A stretch of DNA of 64,000 nucleotides from positions 141,094,730-141,158,729 of the forward strand of contig CM048746.1 of the NCBI GenBank assembly GCA_026315105.1. Direction: 5' to 3'. This DNA is from Locusta migratoria. Taxonomy: Eukaryota; Arthropoda; Insecta; Orthoptera; Acrididae. Every line of letters starts with the position of its first letter. The first letter of the stretch is position 1. The notes beneath the pieces are model-generated. The model did no database searches, had not been told where the DNA came from, and was given only the letters and a program-made list of their open reading frames with translations. Of this stretch, positions 32,640-44,327 are shown piece by piece. The translations under genes and the position numbers were made by a program.

Positions 32640-34340
32640 GGGCCCAAAGTACGATTATTCAACGTCGCTTTTCATGGTTGGCCTTCCTTTGTACGCAAAT
32701 TTGCTTCATCCTTTCAGAACGAAGATTCTTTCTTTCATCAGACCAGTCTTTTTCTATTTTTTTTTCTGACCTACTTTCCAATCAGGTATCTTTTGTCTGT
32801 TTCTCTATCTGCAACATCATAAAATTCTGGAATTCGTTTTGTCAACGTAGTTGGTGCTATTCTTTTAATCTGTCCGTAAAATTTAAGTTTCCGTTTCCTC
32901 ATGTCACCATGTATGTTTGTGAATTTTGCTATGTCCTTATTACTTTTCATTCTATAAGTTTCTCCATCAATAATTTTGGGGCATAATATTTTCAATATTC
33001 CTCTGCTCTATAATGACATTTAGGTTTGATTACAGTGCTGTAATGCCTAAGATTACTGGATTTAGTAAGTGATGTTTTATTATGAATATTTAGTGTTAAG
33101 CTGAGTGCAGGTGCCATTTTTTACAGTGAACTTTGTATCTTTTTCCAGATCTTGTACGATTTAAAATGAGAAACCGATTTCATTTTTCTATATTTTATGT
33201 TCAAAAACTTTGGTGCATTTCACATATTTCGTTTTTCGAATGCTATTTGTAGCCCTACTTTTTCTGCGACTTATTTAAGAATTTCAATTTATTTGTGAGC
33301 TGTGTGATATCCCTAGTTAAAATTGCCAGATTATCTGCAAAGGCGAACAATCTATTAATTTTTCTATCTAGATTGATTGATGAATATTTTGACTCGAATT
33401 TTGCTCTTGGCATACAGTTAAACAGTAATGGCGACCGTCCATCTCTCTGTCAATCACTAATCTTTATTTCCTCCATTAATTTAACTTTACAGCTATTGTC
33501 GATTAATATTTCCTTAATCAGTGTTTGAGTTTTATAATATAGCCCTTGTTCATGCATACTGTGTAGAAAAGATTCGTGTTCAATTGAGTCATAGGATTTT
33601 TATAATGTAGATAAATGTACATACAATAATGTTATTGGGAATTGTTTGATGCTTAAGGATTGGTTTTAAATTACGAATTTGTTCCGAACAGAATCATTTA
33701 GGTCTAGGTCTTTCTTGGTATTAAGCAATAATAGTTTCCAGATGTTCTTGGTGAGATCGAATAAACCTTCCGAGAGAATTTTGTACATGGCCGGGAGAAG
33801 AGAGATTCCTCGGTAATAGTTAACATCGTTTCTATCTCATTCTTTACGCAGTGGATGAATTAGGCCAGCCTTCCAGTCCTCAGGTATTTTCTTAGTTTGC
33901 CGAATATGTCCTATTAATTGAATGACCTCTCTTATAGTGTTAGTTCCAGCTGATTTTAGTAGTTCTGCAATTATACCGTCTTCTGCGGTTGTTTTAATTT
34001 GTTTGGTAATTTAGATTCAAGTTCTTCTGGAGCTATTAGTTTTCTATGGTAGGAATTTATTCGCTGGTTCTGGACAGTTTAATAGTTTTTTTCTAAAATT
34101 CTTAGCAAGTATCTTACAATTTTCCTGGTTATTAAGCCAAACTACTATTTTAATGTTTGAAAGAAAGACTGTGTGGTTGGTATCCGGGTATTTTCATTTT
34201 ATAACTGTTACGGTGCTGTACCTTTGGAAGCCTTTTACGATTTATAAGACTTGTACATTTTCTATGTTTCTTTAGGTCTGTCAGACTAACTTTTTATTTT
34301 TATTTATTTATTTACCTTTTTTTACAATTAGAAAGTCGTA
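32640..34340 (-). mobile_element. LINE RT remnant (RTE/Proto2-like), heavily decayed
   Basis: Minus strand: AEDGIIAELLKSAGTNTIRE and IPEDWKAGLIHPLRKE (about 33990-33840), YYRGISLLPAMYKIL, YDSIEHESFLHSM (about 33590-33550), SPLLFNCMP, then FADNLAIL near 33330-33350, where the catalytic FADD reads FADN, and the C-terminal RKRKLKFYGQIKR (about 32890). Stops and frameshifts are numerous. Related to but not the same copy as 30937-31560, since both encode the KFYG block. Confidence 0.78.
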
Positions 34341-34400
34341 TGTATTTTCAGTTTTCTTCTGTCGTTGGTGGCGGTTATCCTGGGTGTCGATGGCCGAGTG

Positions 34401-35994
34401 ACCATTAAAACTGCTACACCACGAAGATGACGTGCTACCGAAGCGAAATTTAGCTGACAGGAAGAAGATGTTGTGATATGCAAATGATTAGCTTTTCAGA
34501 GCATTCACACAAGTTTGGCACCGGTGGCGACACCCTACAACGTGCTGACACGAGGAAAGTTTGTAACCGATTTCTCATACAAAAAAGCAGTTGACCGGCG
34601 TGACCTGGTGAAAAGTTGTTGTGATGTCTCGTGTAAGGAGGAGAAATGCGTACCACTACGTTTCAGACTTTGATAATGGTCGGATTGTAGCCTATCGCGA
34701 TTGCGGCTTATCATATCGCGACATTGCTGCTCGCGTTCCGCGCGATCCAATGACTGTTAGCAGAATATGGAATCGGTGGGTTCAGGAGGGCAATACGGAA
34801 CGACGTGGTGGATCCGAACGGCCTCGTATCACTAGCAATCGAGATGACAAGCATCTTATCTGCAAGGCTGTAACGGATCGTGCAGCCAAGTCTCGATCCC
34901 TGAGTCTACAGATGGGGACGTTTGCAAGACAACAACCATCTGCACGAACAGTTCGACGGCGTTTGCAGCAGCATGCACTATCAGCTCGGGACCATGGCTG
35001 CGGATACCTTTGAAACTGCATCACAGACAGGAGCGCCTGTGATGGTATATGCTACGACGAACTTCGGTGCACGAAAGGCAAAACGTCATGTTTTCGGATG
35101 AATCCAGGTTCTGTTTACAGCATCATGATGGTCGCATCCGTGTTTGCCGACATCGCGGTGAACGCACATTGGAAGCGTGTATTCGTCATCGCCATACTGG
35201 CGTATCACCCGGCGTGATGGTATGGGGTGCCATTGGGTCCACGTCTCGGTCACCTCTTGTTCGCATCGACGGCACGTTGAACAGTGCCGTTACATTTCAG
35301 ATGTGTTACCATCCGTGGCTCTACCCTTCATTCGATTCCTGCGAAACCCTACATTTCAGCAGGATAATGCACGACCGCATGTTGCAGGTCCTGTACGGGC
35401 CTTTTTGGATACGGCCCTGGCCAGCACATTCTCCAGATCCCTTACCAATTGAAAACGTCTGGTCAATGGTGGCCGAGCAACTCAAATGTTCAAATGTTTG
35501 TACAACTTATGGGACTTAACTACGGGGTCAATAGTCCCTAAGCTTACAAACTACTTATCATCTACCTTATACTAAGGACGGCACAAATATCCATGCCCGA
35601 GGGGGGATTCGAACCCCCGACCGTAGTGGCCGTGCTGACCGTGACTGGAGCGCCTCAGTCACCTCGGCCACCGCGGCCGGTGCCGAGCAACTGGCTCGTC
35701 ACAGTACGCCAGCCATTACTCTTGATGAACTGTGGTATCGTGTTGAAAATGCATGGGTATCTGTACCTATGCTCGCCATCAAAGCTTCTGGTTGACTCAA
35801 TGCCCAGGCGTATCAAGGCCGTTATTACCGCCAGAGGTAGTTGTCCCGGATGCTGATATCTCAGGATCTATGCACCCAAATTGCTTGGAAAATGTAATCA
35901 CATGTCAGTTCTGGTATAATACATTTGTCCCACGAATACCCGTTTATCATCTGCATTTCTTCTAGGCGTAGTAATTTTAATGGCCAGTAGTGTA
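34401..35994 (+). mobile_element. Tc1-family transposon, best-preserved transposase of the window
   Basis: Transposase frame 34621-35013 (MSRVRRRNAYHYVSDFDNGR, GLSYRDIAARV HTH, VTDRAAKSRSL hinge) and, after a frameshift, 35049-35519 (MFSDESRFCLQHHDGRIRV, HTGVSPGVMVWGAIG). The middle catalytic segment shifts frame near 35290 (QQDNARPHVAGPVRAFLDT in another phase), and the PWPAHSPDPLPIENVW block follows at about 35420. The right end CCAGTAGTG precedes TA (35993-35994). The left end has lost about ten terminal bases. Split by a SINE. At least two frameshifts, so inactive. Confidence 0.9.
35483..35681 (-). mobile_element. tRNA-derived SINE inside the Tc1
   Basis: Full-length minus copy. Perfect 11-bp duplication GCCGAGCAACT at 35472-35482 and 35682-35692. 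Confidence 0.93.
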
Positions 35995-36423
35995 GGATTT
36001 TTGCGTGTGCGGGTACGGAGTCTGAGTGACCAGCCAGGGCGACAGCAGAAACTAGAAACACTAAGTTAGATTAGTACAAGATATGTATTTCGTAAGAATA
36101 TTTACTTAACTTCATGCGTGCAGACTAGTGTAATGCTACAGATACATAAGCCTGTCTATTATTGAGAGTCTTATATAGTGTCTGTCCTATTGCCAAGTGC
36201 CGATACTGTCCAGTGGTGGCCGCGTGTGGGGTTGTAGCAGAGGGTGCTCGCGGCTGACGTCTTTAGTGAGCCTGTGCAGGGAGAGAGTGGCCAGCCGACC
36301 GGTTGCCGCCATGTTTTTACCAGATTGCGCGCAGGACGTGCCTTTACATAGTGATCCTGGCAGAAGTGCAGTCACTTGACGATAACTGTCGAATATTTTA
36401 CTATGTTCTGGTATACTATATTT

Positions 36424-38435
36424 TACTATGTTGTAATTTCGACAGTTTGCATTTGATTAATAAGAGAGGTATTTTATGTTATACAGCTCACAACTGGTTC
36501 ACCACTTACTTTAATAATAGACAACAAAATGTAATTCTCTGCAGTGTTGAAAATGGCTATGACGTACAATCGCAATGGTGCACAGTTGTGTGGGGTGCCG
36601 CAGGGTTCTGTTTTGGGACCATTGCTGTTTCTTATTTATATAAATGATGTTGTTGTTGTGGTCTTCAGTCCGGAGACTGGTTTTATGCAGCTCTCCACAA
36701 TACCCTTTCCTGAGCAAGCCTCTTCATCTCCACATAAGAGCGACAACCTACATCTGTCTGAATCTGCTTACTGTATCCATCTCTTGGTCTTGCCCTGCGA
36801 TTTTTTCCCCATACACTTCCCTCCAACGCTAAATTCACAATTCCTTGATGTCTAAGAATGTGCCCTACCAATCTATCCCTTCTTTTAGTCAAGGTGTGCC
36901 AGAAATTTCTTTTCTCCCCAATTCTGTTCAGTACCTCATTAGTTACGCGATCCACCCACCTAATCTTCAGCATTCTTCTGTAGCACCATATTTCAAAAGC
37001 CTCAATCCTCTTCCTGTCCGCACTGTTTATCGTCCATGTCTCACTCCCATACAAGGCAACACTCCATACAAATGCCTTCAGAAAGGACTTCCTTAGGCTT
37101 AAATCAATGTTCGATGTTAACAAATTTCTCTTTTTCAAGAACGCTTTTCTACCCATTGCCATTCTGCATTTTATATCCTCTGTACTGCGACCATCATTTG
37201 TTATTTTACTGCCTAAGTAACCAAACTCATCTACCTCCTTTATTGCTTCGTATCCCAATCTAATTCCTTCAGCATCGCCTGATTTTCTTACACTGCACTC
37301 CATTACCCCAGTTTTGCTCTTGTTAATGTTCACCTTATATGTACCTTTCAGCACACTGTCCATTCCGTTTAATTGCTCTTCCAGGTCCTTTGCTGTATCT
37401 GACAGAATTACTATGTCGTCGGCAAAACGCAATGTTTTTAATTCTTCACCCTGAACTTTAATTCATTCGATATGCCTTCGATTATAACAGCTTGGTAGTG
37501 AAGGATGTTGTTCGTAATATGGACACAGTATCAAATAATGCAGTTCATGGCTTGTAGATAACAAGTTGATGTTAAATTACAGTAAAACTCAGTTTTTACA
37601 ATTTCTAATACATAATTTGACGAAAGCTGACATTTTGAGTACACATAATGGGCATATGATAAGTGAGACTGAACAGTTTAAATTTCTAGGTGTTCAGATA
37701 GACAGTAAACTATAGTGGAAAGTCAATGTTCAGGAGCTTGTTCCAAAAATAAATTCAGCTTTAGTTACCATTAGAACGATGTCTGAAATAAGTGATTTTT
37801 CAACACGAAAAGTAGTCTATTACGCTTACTTTAACTCAATTATAACGTACGGCGTTATTTTTTGGGGTAAGTCGACTGAAACGAAAAGGATATGTAGCTC
37901 ACAAACTGGCGGTTCGAGCAATATGTGGTGTAATTTCACGAACTCCATGTCGACCCCTCTTCAGTAGTCTGGGAATTTTAACACTGGGGTCACAATACGT
38001 TTTTTTCCTTTAATGTCGTTTGTTGTTAATAGTATCAGCTTATTGCCACCAGTTAATAGCTTTCACTCGGTGAATACTAGACAGAATTCGAATCTACTTT
38101 TTCATCACACCATCTGGATACTTGTACAGAAAGGCGTGCAGTATTCTGCAGCATCCATTTTCAATAAGCTGCCACAAGAACTAAATAATCTTAGCACTAA
38201 TCCATACGCTTTCAAATCTAAATTGCAGAGTTACCTCATGGCTCACTCCTTTTATTCTGTCGAGGAACTCATAGAAAAATTAATTAATGAAGCTAATTCA
38301 TTTTTTCTTTATTGATTCTTTTCACTTAGTCTTAAGAGTGTCGTGTGCATAGGACTAACTTCATGTATTGACTTGTTCCATGACCATGGAGTCTTACTCC
38401 TCAATTAGGACCTACAGAACAGAAAACCATATTAT
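36424..38435 (+). mobile_element. LINE, third CR1/jockey-like family, split by an RTE
   Basis: Plus strand: NFDSLHLINKRGILCYTAHN, WFTTYFNNRQQNVILCSVEN and GVPQGSVLGPLLFLIYINDV (up to 36652). It resumes at 37504 with the linker, FKFLGVQIDSKL, TYGVIFWGKS, a RAICGV-like block, then FHSVNTRQNSNLLF and FNKLPQELNNLSTNPYAFKS to about 38315. The 3' UTR phrase TTGACTTGTTCCATGACC lies at 38366-38383. The catalytic FADD segment is not readable. Stops and frameshifts present. Confidence 0.83.
36653..37503 (-). mobile_element. RTE-type LINE, 3' half, inserted in the LINE
   Basis: One 249-residue minus frame (37432-36683) is open: it starts MRFADDIVILSDTAKDLEEQ (intact FADD), then KVNINKSKTGVM, VDEFGYLGSKI, WSVALYGSETWTIN, FEIWCYRRMLKIRWVDRVTN and VGHILRHQGI. 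This is the RTE clade palm-to-C-terminus order. The 3' end has a (TTG/CAA)n tail at 36653. Target duplication GATGTTG at 36646-36652 and 37504-37510. 5'-truncated just upstream of the catalytic box, so not autonomous, but the frame is young. Confidence 0.92.
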
Positions 38436-39504
38436 TATAAAGAAAATAATGCCATTTCAGAATTTACTATAAACTGTATCCATCGCTGAAATTAGTACAA
38501 TTTTATCGCTTTCCGCCCCGATATAATGCATCTTATAACATTTTCCTCAATTGGGAAATACCAAAACCGTCATTCCGTAGATACTTTTAAAGACACTGTA
38601 TCACAGAATATCGCAAAAAATACGAATGCTATCTGTAGTGAAACAGCAGAAACAGACTCACAATAAATAATATCTACAATTAGTCAATACTCCTGCCCCC
38701 TTTCTTATGTCACATCCCGTAACCAATTATAGGATTGGCAATAGCCAATAATACACAGCCGTGGGAGAGGAGCCATAGCCATGTTAATATACACCTCGTA
38801 GCACGACATGTTAAAAACCAGAACCATGAACTAACAAAAAGCTATAAAACGCTGTTTAAAAAAAATTCTCACTTACGGATGCGAACTCGAGACCTTCACA
38901 TTATGAATTCAGTACGCAACCAATATACCAGAGGAGAATTTCAGGGGCAGTAGTTCTATTACTACATTTCATCAGTGCCTTTCTTGCTTTGGGTGGGGGG
39001 GGGGAGAGGAGGGAAGGAGAAAGTATTTACTTCACACGGGAGGAATAATTTGTTGTTTTATAACTAGCCTTTACGGTTCCCGCTTTCTCGGTTAACTTTT
39101 ACCGCCCACTGTTCCCGATACCAATCTTTACTTACATTTTTACAGCTATCAGAGGAACAACCAGGAACTACTCTTGACTGCCCTTAATGATTAAATCATT
39201 AATTAATTACACTCAGTAAATCACTTCAAACCAACAATTAATCTTAAAAATTGACGCGAAGTTCTAAGATTATTGTCAACGACCAACGAATAACACGTTA
39301 ATTTACGTAAATGGAATCGACAAAACACGTGAAAAGCTGTAGTGCCTTCTGTAATACAACCTGTACGTACTGTTCAGTGAAATCGCTGTCAGAAGCTATT
39401 CAGAAACACCACAGTACAGAAACGCACACTGTAGATGTTCCCACGCATGCAAAGCCCACCAAATCTGGTAAAAACATGTCATCCTGGACTGTCAGCCAAT
39501 CAGA
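38436..39504. other. mostly unassigned; possible old SINE near 38865-38940
   Basis: On the minus strand 38865-38940 has a degenerate A-box and GTCTCGAGTTCGCATCC (B-box-like), as in old tRNA-derived SINE heads; weak. A G run lies at about 38995-39003. Otherwise no feature recognised. Confidence 0.4.
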
Positions 39505-40935
39505 AGCATCTACATCTACATCTACATAGATACTATGCAAATCACATTTATGTGCCTGGCAGAGGGTTCATTAACCACTTTCATAACTTTCCTCTACCGT
39601 TCCATTCTCTAATAGCGCGCGGGAAGAAAGAACACCTAAATCGTTCCGTTTTCGATTTGATTTCTCTTATTTTATTGGGATGGTCATGTCTCCCTAAGTA
39701 GGTGGGTGCTAGCGAAATATTTTCACATTCATAACTAAAAGTCGGTGATTGAAACTTCGCAAACAGATCACGCCGCAATGAATAACGTCTTTCTTTTAAT
39801 AATTTCCACCCCAATTCTTGCAACATTTCCGTGACGCTTCCCCCCCGTAACGTGATAAAACAAAACGAGCTGCCCTTCTCTGAACCTTCTCAATGTCTTC
39901 CGTGAATCCCACCTGGTGAGGGTCCCACAAGGGGCAGCAGTACTCCAGGAGAGGACGCACAAGTGTGATGTCTCTTTGGTGGAGCTGGTGCATCTTCGAA
40001 GCGTTCTGCCGATGAAAGGTAACCTTTGGTTCGCCTTTCCCACAATATTTTCTATGTGTTCTCTCCAGTCAAAGTTGTTCGTAATTGTAACTCCTAGGTA
40101 TTTGGTAGAATCTACGACCTTAAGGTTTGACTGATTTATCGCGTAATTAAAGTTCAGTGGATTTCTTTTAGTGGTCATGTGTATTACTTCACACTGTTCT
40201 TTATTTAGTGTCAATTGCCAATTTTCGCACCATGCAGAAATTTTGTCTAAATCGCTTTGCAGTTGCTTTTGATCCTCTGTTGACTTCACTAACCGATAAA
40301 CGACAGCATCATCCGCGAACAGTCTAAGGGAGCTATTCAGATTGTCTCCTAAATCGTTTATAAACACGAGGAAGAGTAATGGACCTATAACGCTTCCCTG
40401 TGGAACGCCAGATATCACTTCTGTTTTACTCAATGACTTACCGTCAATTACAACGAACTATGTTCTTTCTTATAGGAAATCGTGAATCCAATCGCACAAT
40501 TGGGGAGATATTCCATAAGCACGCAATTTCATAAGAAGCCGTTTGTGGGGTACAGTGTCAAAAGCCTTCCTGAAATCCAGAAATATGGAATCGATTTGAA
40601 ATCCCTTGTCGATGGCACTTCATGTGAATAAAGGGCAAGCTGTGTTTCGCAAGAGTGATACTTTCTGAATCCGTGTTGACTACTGGTTAATAGGTCGTTC
40701 TCTTCGAGGTAGTTCATAATATTCGAACAAAGTATATGTTCCAAAATCCTACTGCAAATCGACGTCAATGAGATAGGCCTGTAATTTTGGGGATCACTCC
40801 TATTGCCTTTCTTGAATACTGGAGTAACTTGGGCAACTTTCCAGTCTTTGGGTACGGATCTTTCGCTGAGTGATCGGTTGTAAATGATAACTAAGTACGG
40901 AGCTATTGCATCAGCATACTCTGAGAGCAGTCTCA
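39505..40935 (-). mobile_element. LINE (CR1/jockey-like), 5'-truncated, long RT frames
   Basis: Minus frames 40936-40529 (EYADAIAPYLVIIYNRSLSE, QNYRPISLTSICSRILEHIL, GFRKYHSCETQLALYSH) and 40433-39768 (ISGVPQGSVIGPLLFLVFIN, LRLFADDAVVYRL with intact FADD, WCENWQLTLNKEQC, YLGVTITNNFDW, RTLRRCTSSTKETS). Tail at 39508-39530 in ATGTAG repeats. A deletion near 40613 and frameshifts break it. Nearly the same sequence as 1-593. The 5' truncation abuts Gypsy LTR sequence. Confidence 0.9.
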
Positions 40936-41049
40936 CGCGTAGCCACTCTCTCGCTATAGAGTCTCTCTAACGTCTTAAGAACGCCACGCCGTGCTTCCAA
41001 GGCGGCGCGACTCGAAAGTACGTGGCGCGTACTTCCGACTTGTGCGACA
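40936..41049 (-). mobile_element. Gypsy-type 3' LTR, first ~114 bp (family G relative)
   Basis: The minus strand starts TGTCGCACAAGTC at 41049 and matches the family G LTRs for about 70 bp (GCGCCACGTACTTTC, GTTCTTAAGACGT), then departs and is cut by the LINE. It directly follows a G run and a pol tail, so the boundary is well placed. Confidence 0.78.
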
Positions 41050-41063
41050 CCCCCCCCCCCCCC
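41050..41063 (-). promoter_or_regulatory. G-run at the polypurine-tract position of the Gypsy element
   Basis: 14 consecutive C on plus (G on minus) immediately upstream of the LTR start TGTCGC on the minus strand, where a plus-strand primer polypurine tract is expected. It is preceded by a T run on the minus strand rather than mixed purines, so some expansion or decay is likely. Confidence 0.5.
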
Positions 41064-41089
41064 AAAAAAAAAAAAAACAAAACAAACAA

Positions 41090-41480
41090 ACGGCGCACCG
41101 TCGTGGCGTAGTGCTGAAGGCCACGGCGGCAGCACTGGAAGAAGGGCCTACGCAGTGCGTACCTGGTGGGACGGGCGTCGTAGCTGAGGCTGGGATCGAG
41201 ACGCCGTCCGCGCCCCGGTATCCATCTTGCGATCTGCCGGAAAACCCGCCAAAATGTGGGGAAGGGTGCACGCCTCCGCCCAGAGGGAACAGGTCGTCTT
41301 CTTCTGATGTGCGTGGTACTGGGGGGGGGGGGGGCAGGCACAGCTCCGGAGTCGCCCCTCTGTGACGCTGTCATCTGCGGCGGCGACGGCGGCGGCGGCG
41401 CGTCGACCTCCATCGGGACGAACTCTTAGTCCTGGGACGCGAGCGATGTAGCTGTGCTCCTTGGCGGTGAACTGTGTCTG
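41090..41480 (-). pseudogene. Gypsy-type pol C-terminal tail, proline/arginine-rich
   Basis: The minus strand encodes a low-complexity Pro/Arg-rich stretch (MEVDAPPPPSPPQMTASQRG, VPAPPPPSTTHIRRRRPVPS) leading into the G-run and LTR start. Insect Gypsy polyproteins of the K02A2.6-like type commonly end in such a tail, so position plus composition support the call. No catalytic motif is present, and simple GC-rich DNA is the alternative. A separate G run lies at 41321-41334. Confidence 0.5.
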
Positions 41481-43229
41481 CAATCAAGAAACCCGAGACA
41501 GGATCGCGCGGCCTGTGTAGGCGCAACTGGTTTGCGTGGCGCCACAGCTCCGACCCTGTGGAAGAACGTACAGGAAAAAAAAAAGAAAAAAAATTTGGAA
41601 TCTAATTTAATTTGATGCTTACAGCGGGTTTCCTATTGATAATCTCTGATGAAATGCCAACTGTCTCAGCAACTACTTTTTCTTTATTTAAAGTGTTATC
41701 ATAATGTCTAAGTTAATCACCGGCATCGCTACGTTGCGGGAAATTCCTTTGTTCTGTATAACGACATTTTTGTGATCAACTGATATCAAGATATTTTGCC
41801 AAAATGATATCAAGAGGCCTGTGATATCTCTCAAGTACTTCTTGAGATCCAAATCAATATTTTTGGCTGATGGAGTTAATACAGCAGGAATACGTCTAAA
41901 ACTTTGAAGATCGAAGGATGTTGATTAAAAATTTGGCGGAGTATTTGTAGCTTTTGATTGCAACAAGACTTAGACAAAGAGACAAGTTATTTCAATAATT
42001 CCCGATGACCAGCCCTAATAGAGAAGAAAGAATAAAAACTCTCAACATTTCTAAAAAACATTCACACCATAATTCAGGTCAGCAGCACAAGCACCGTCTC
42101 TGTTCAGTGAGTGTACCCCAAAAAGAGAAAACATTGCATACTGTGTTAATACTAAGGTAGCCAAATTTGCTAGATTCAAATTCGAGACATAACCACATTT
42201 TCTAGATCCAAAATCTGGACATAACCACATTTTCTAGATCCAAATTCGGGAGACATTACAAATTTTGTAATTTTTATATATATTTTCATTATATTAGAAG
42301 AATATTTTAGTGAAAGTAATAATTACAAAATATCAGTTAAAGTTTTTACAAAAAGTACATCAATTTACACTTTATTGTACTATACATGATGAAGGAATGC
42401 GATCAGAGCAACTGTATTTAACAGTGCAATGAATTTTCTTCAGCAAATCTGTATTTTTCAACAGCATGTGAAAAAATTCTACACAAGTTTCCTAATAATT
42501 TAGTTACTCATATTGATTTCACAGTTTCTACGGCAACCTGTGTTTTGTCACTTGTCCATATATTATTCATGTGGTGAAAATACCGTTTCAGTAACAGCAT
42601 TATTTCCGGAAAGGGAGAAGAGAAACTTACTAGCTTAAACACAATTGAGACTGGCACATGATTCTGACTGAAATAAGAAATAATATAAATCCATCTTTGG
42701 ACTGGAAAAGTGGTGTTAGCACTGATTTTCACACTGGTATAGTTTGTGCGTGTATGCTCAGTGGAAACAGTTTGAAATGGTTTCGATAGTTTGTGATAAG
42801 TACCTTAAGTCTAACGAACCTTTTGTCAAACAGTTTCCCATCGCAATTAAAACTAATAATAAAATAAACCGATACAGGTAAGATAAATTTCTAAATCGGG
42901 ACATAACTATTAAATCTGGGACAAATAGGTGTACCGAATTATCTTTGAAATAATCGATGCGGTTGATCACCTGATACACACAATACCTACCAATGGCAAT
43001 AACTAAGAGTATCAGTCGAAGTAATCGTTTAAGATAAGCGGTTTATCATAAATATTTACTACAATTGCCTGTAAAATCTAAAATTTCGTTAGATGAAAAA
43101 TATTAAAACATGTTTTTCTAATTTGTTCTTAATTTCAGTAACCAAAAAATCGAATCATTTAGGACTAGACTCGGGCACCCTTCTGCACCGGGCCCTGGAC
43201 CCATGGGTCCACCCAGCCCCACCCGGTTT
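41481..43229. other. unassigned AT-rich stretch with a short tandem repeat
   Basis: 42190-42250 has two to three copies of a ~32-bp unit (GACATAACCACATTTTCTAG then ATCCAAA...). Nothing else recognised. Confidence 0.5.
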
Positions 43230-43620
43230 TTTTCAGGCTGAAAAATCGGCACTGCGCAGCGGCTACGAGAACTTTTCGCTCGTAATGAGCAGTCAGTGCA
43301 TCTACGAGATTATTAAAGTCTAGATCACGAGGAGATGCGTGGGGGAAAAGTTTCTGCAGAAATACGAAGGTCTTGGTGCCCACGACAGCTAAGAATAGGT
43401 GTTTGACTGTCTGACCTGTAAGTTGATGAGCCGCGAAGAGTTCTTGAAATTGCGCCAAGTAATCGCTCCATTCTTCTTCCCATTTGTCGTACTGGCGACA
43501 CTTAGGAAGCGGTGCGGCGGCAAGTGTGGGTGGCTAATGCGACGGCTGTTGTTGGTGAGCTGCCTGAGCCAACTGGGACACCGCTTGGAGTAGTTGCGTG
43601 ATTTACGCCATCTGTAACTG
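43230..43620 (-). pseudogene. Gypsy-type gag remnant
   Basis: Minus reading: APLPKCRQYDKWEEEWSDYL, QFQELFAAHQLTGQTVKHLF, VVGTKTFVFLQKLFPHASPR, NNLVDALTAHYERKVLVAAA then QCRFFS, where homology stops. This is the capsid region of Gypsy/Ty3 Gag (the conserved alternation of GT.TF..L..L..P and L..HY..K...V..R..F). The zinc knuckle and everything downstream are missing. It lies 3' of an LTR in the same orientation, as expected for gag. Confidence 0.8.
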
Positions 43621-43859
43621 AATAATTTTCATTAATTTTGGGTTCGGGGTAGTGGTCATGCCGACCGATTAGGCGCCGCGCATACAAGAAAATTAGAACA
43701 AAACACAGATGCAATGTGAAGGAGGACTCTCTGCAACAAAAAAGTTCACCAGACACGTAACAGAATATTTTCCCGCCGAAATCGTAAAATAAGGGTAGTT
43801 GGGCGGGCGCAATTTATTCGTGCTCCGACTGCTGCTGTCTGGCTGTTGCAAGCGGGCAA

Positions 43860-44030
43860 GGTTCTTCTATCACTCCTCGGCGACTCTTTTGTGTCTCGTT
43901 GCCGCCGGTTGTCCTATGTGTCGGTGGTCGAGTAGCGAGAGACCGACATAGGGAAGTAGGATGCATGCGTGTGCGGGTATGGAGTCTGAGGTGCCCAGCC
44001 AGGGGGACAGCAGAAACTAGAAACACTAAG

Positions 44031-44077
<47 letters not shown>

Positions 44078-44327
44078 CTTAGAAATATTACAATACTTAA
44101 CTCCATGGGTACAGACTAGTGGAATGTTACAGGTACATAAGCCTGCCTACTGTTGTGAGTCTTATCTAGTGCCTGTCCTATAGCCAAGCGCCGATACAGT
44201 TCAGTGGTGGCCGCGAGCGGGGTTGTAGCAGAGGGCGTTCGCGGCTCACGTCTTAAGATCGCCGCGCCGTGCTTGCAAGGTGGAGCGCGGTGAAAGTACG
44301 TGGCGCGCATTTCAGACTTGTGCGACA
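43860..44327 (-). mobile_element. Gypsy-type LTR, family G, 5' LTR of the gag remnant
   Basis: The minus strand starts TGTCGCACAAGTC at 44327, with the GCGCGCCACGTACTTTCACC block, AACCCCGCTCGCGGCCACCA, TTTCTAGTTTCTGC and AACGAGACACAAAAG. A (TA)n microsatellite at 44033-44075 has expanded at the site that reads AGTACAAGATATGTAT in the copy at 36080. The 3' boundary is uncertain (43640-43860 may include the LTR end, primer site and leader). Confidence 0.78.

Larger units (their letters stand above)
34355..36264 (-). mobile_element. Gypsy-type LTR, family G, split by a Tc1
   Basis: LTR pieces at 34355-34400 and 35995-36264 align with the LTR at about 43880-44250 (GTGTCGATGGCCGAGT on one side, GCGTGTGCGGGTACGGAGTC and CAGAAACTAGAAACACTA on the other). 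The LTR is truncated at its minus-strand start near 36264. No internal genes. Confidence 0.8.

Noticed and set aside
40967..41413. 148-residue proline-rich frame as a novel secreted or structural protein
   Set aside because: It reads through a G run and into an LTR; the position fits a Gypsy pol tail instead.
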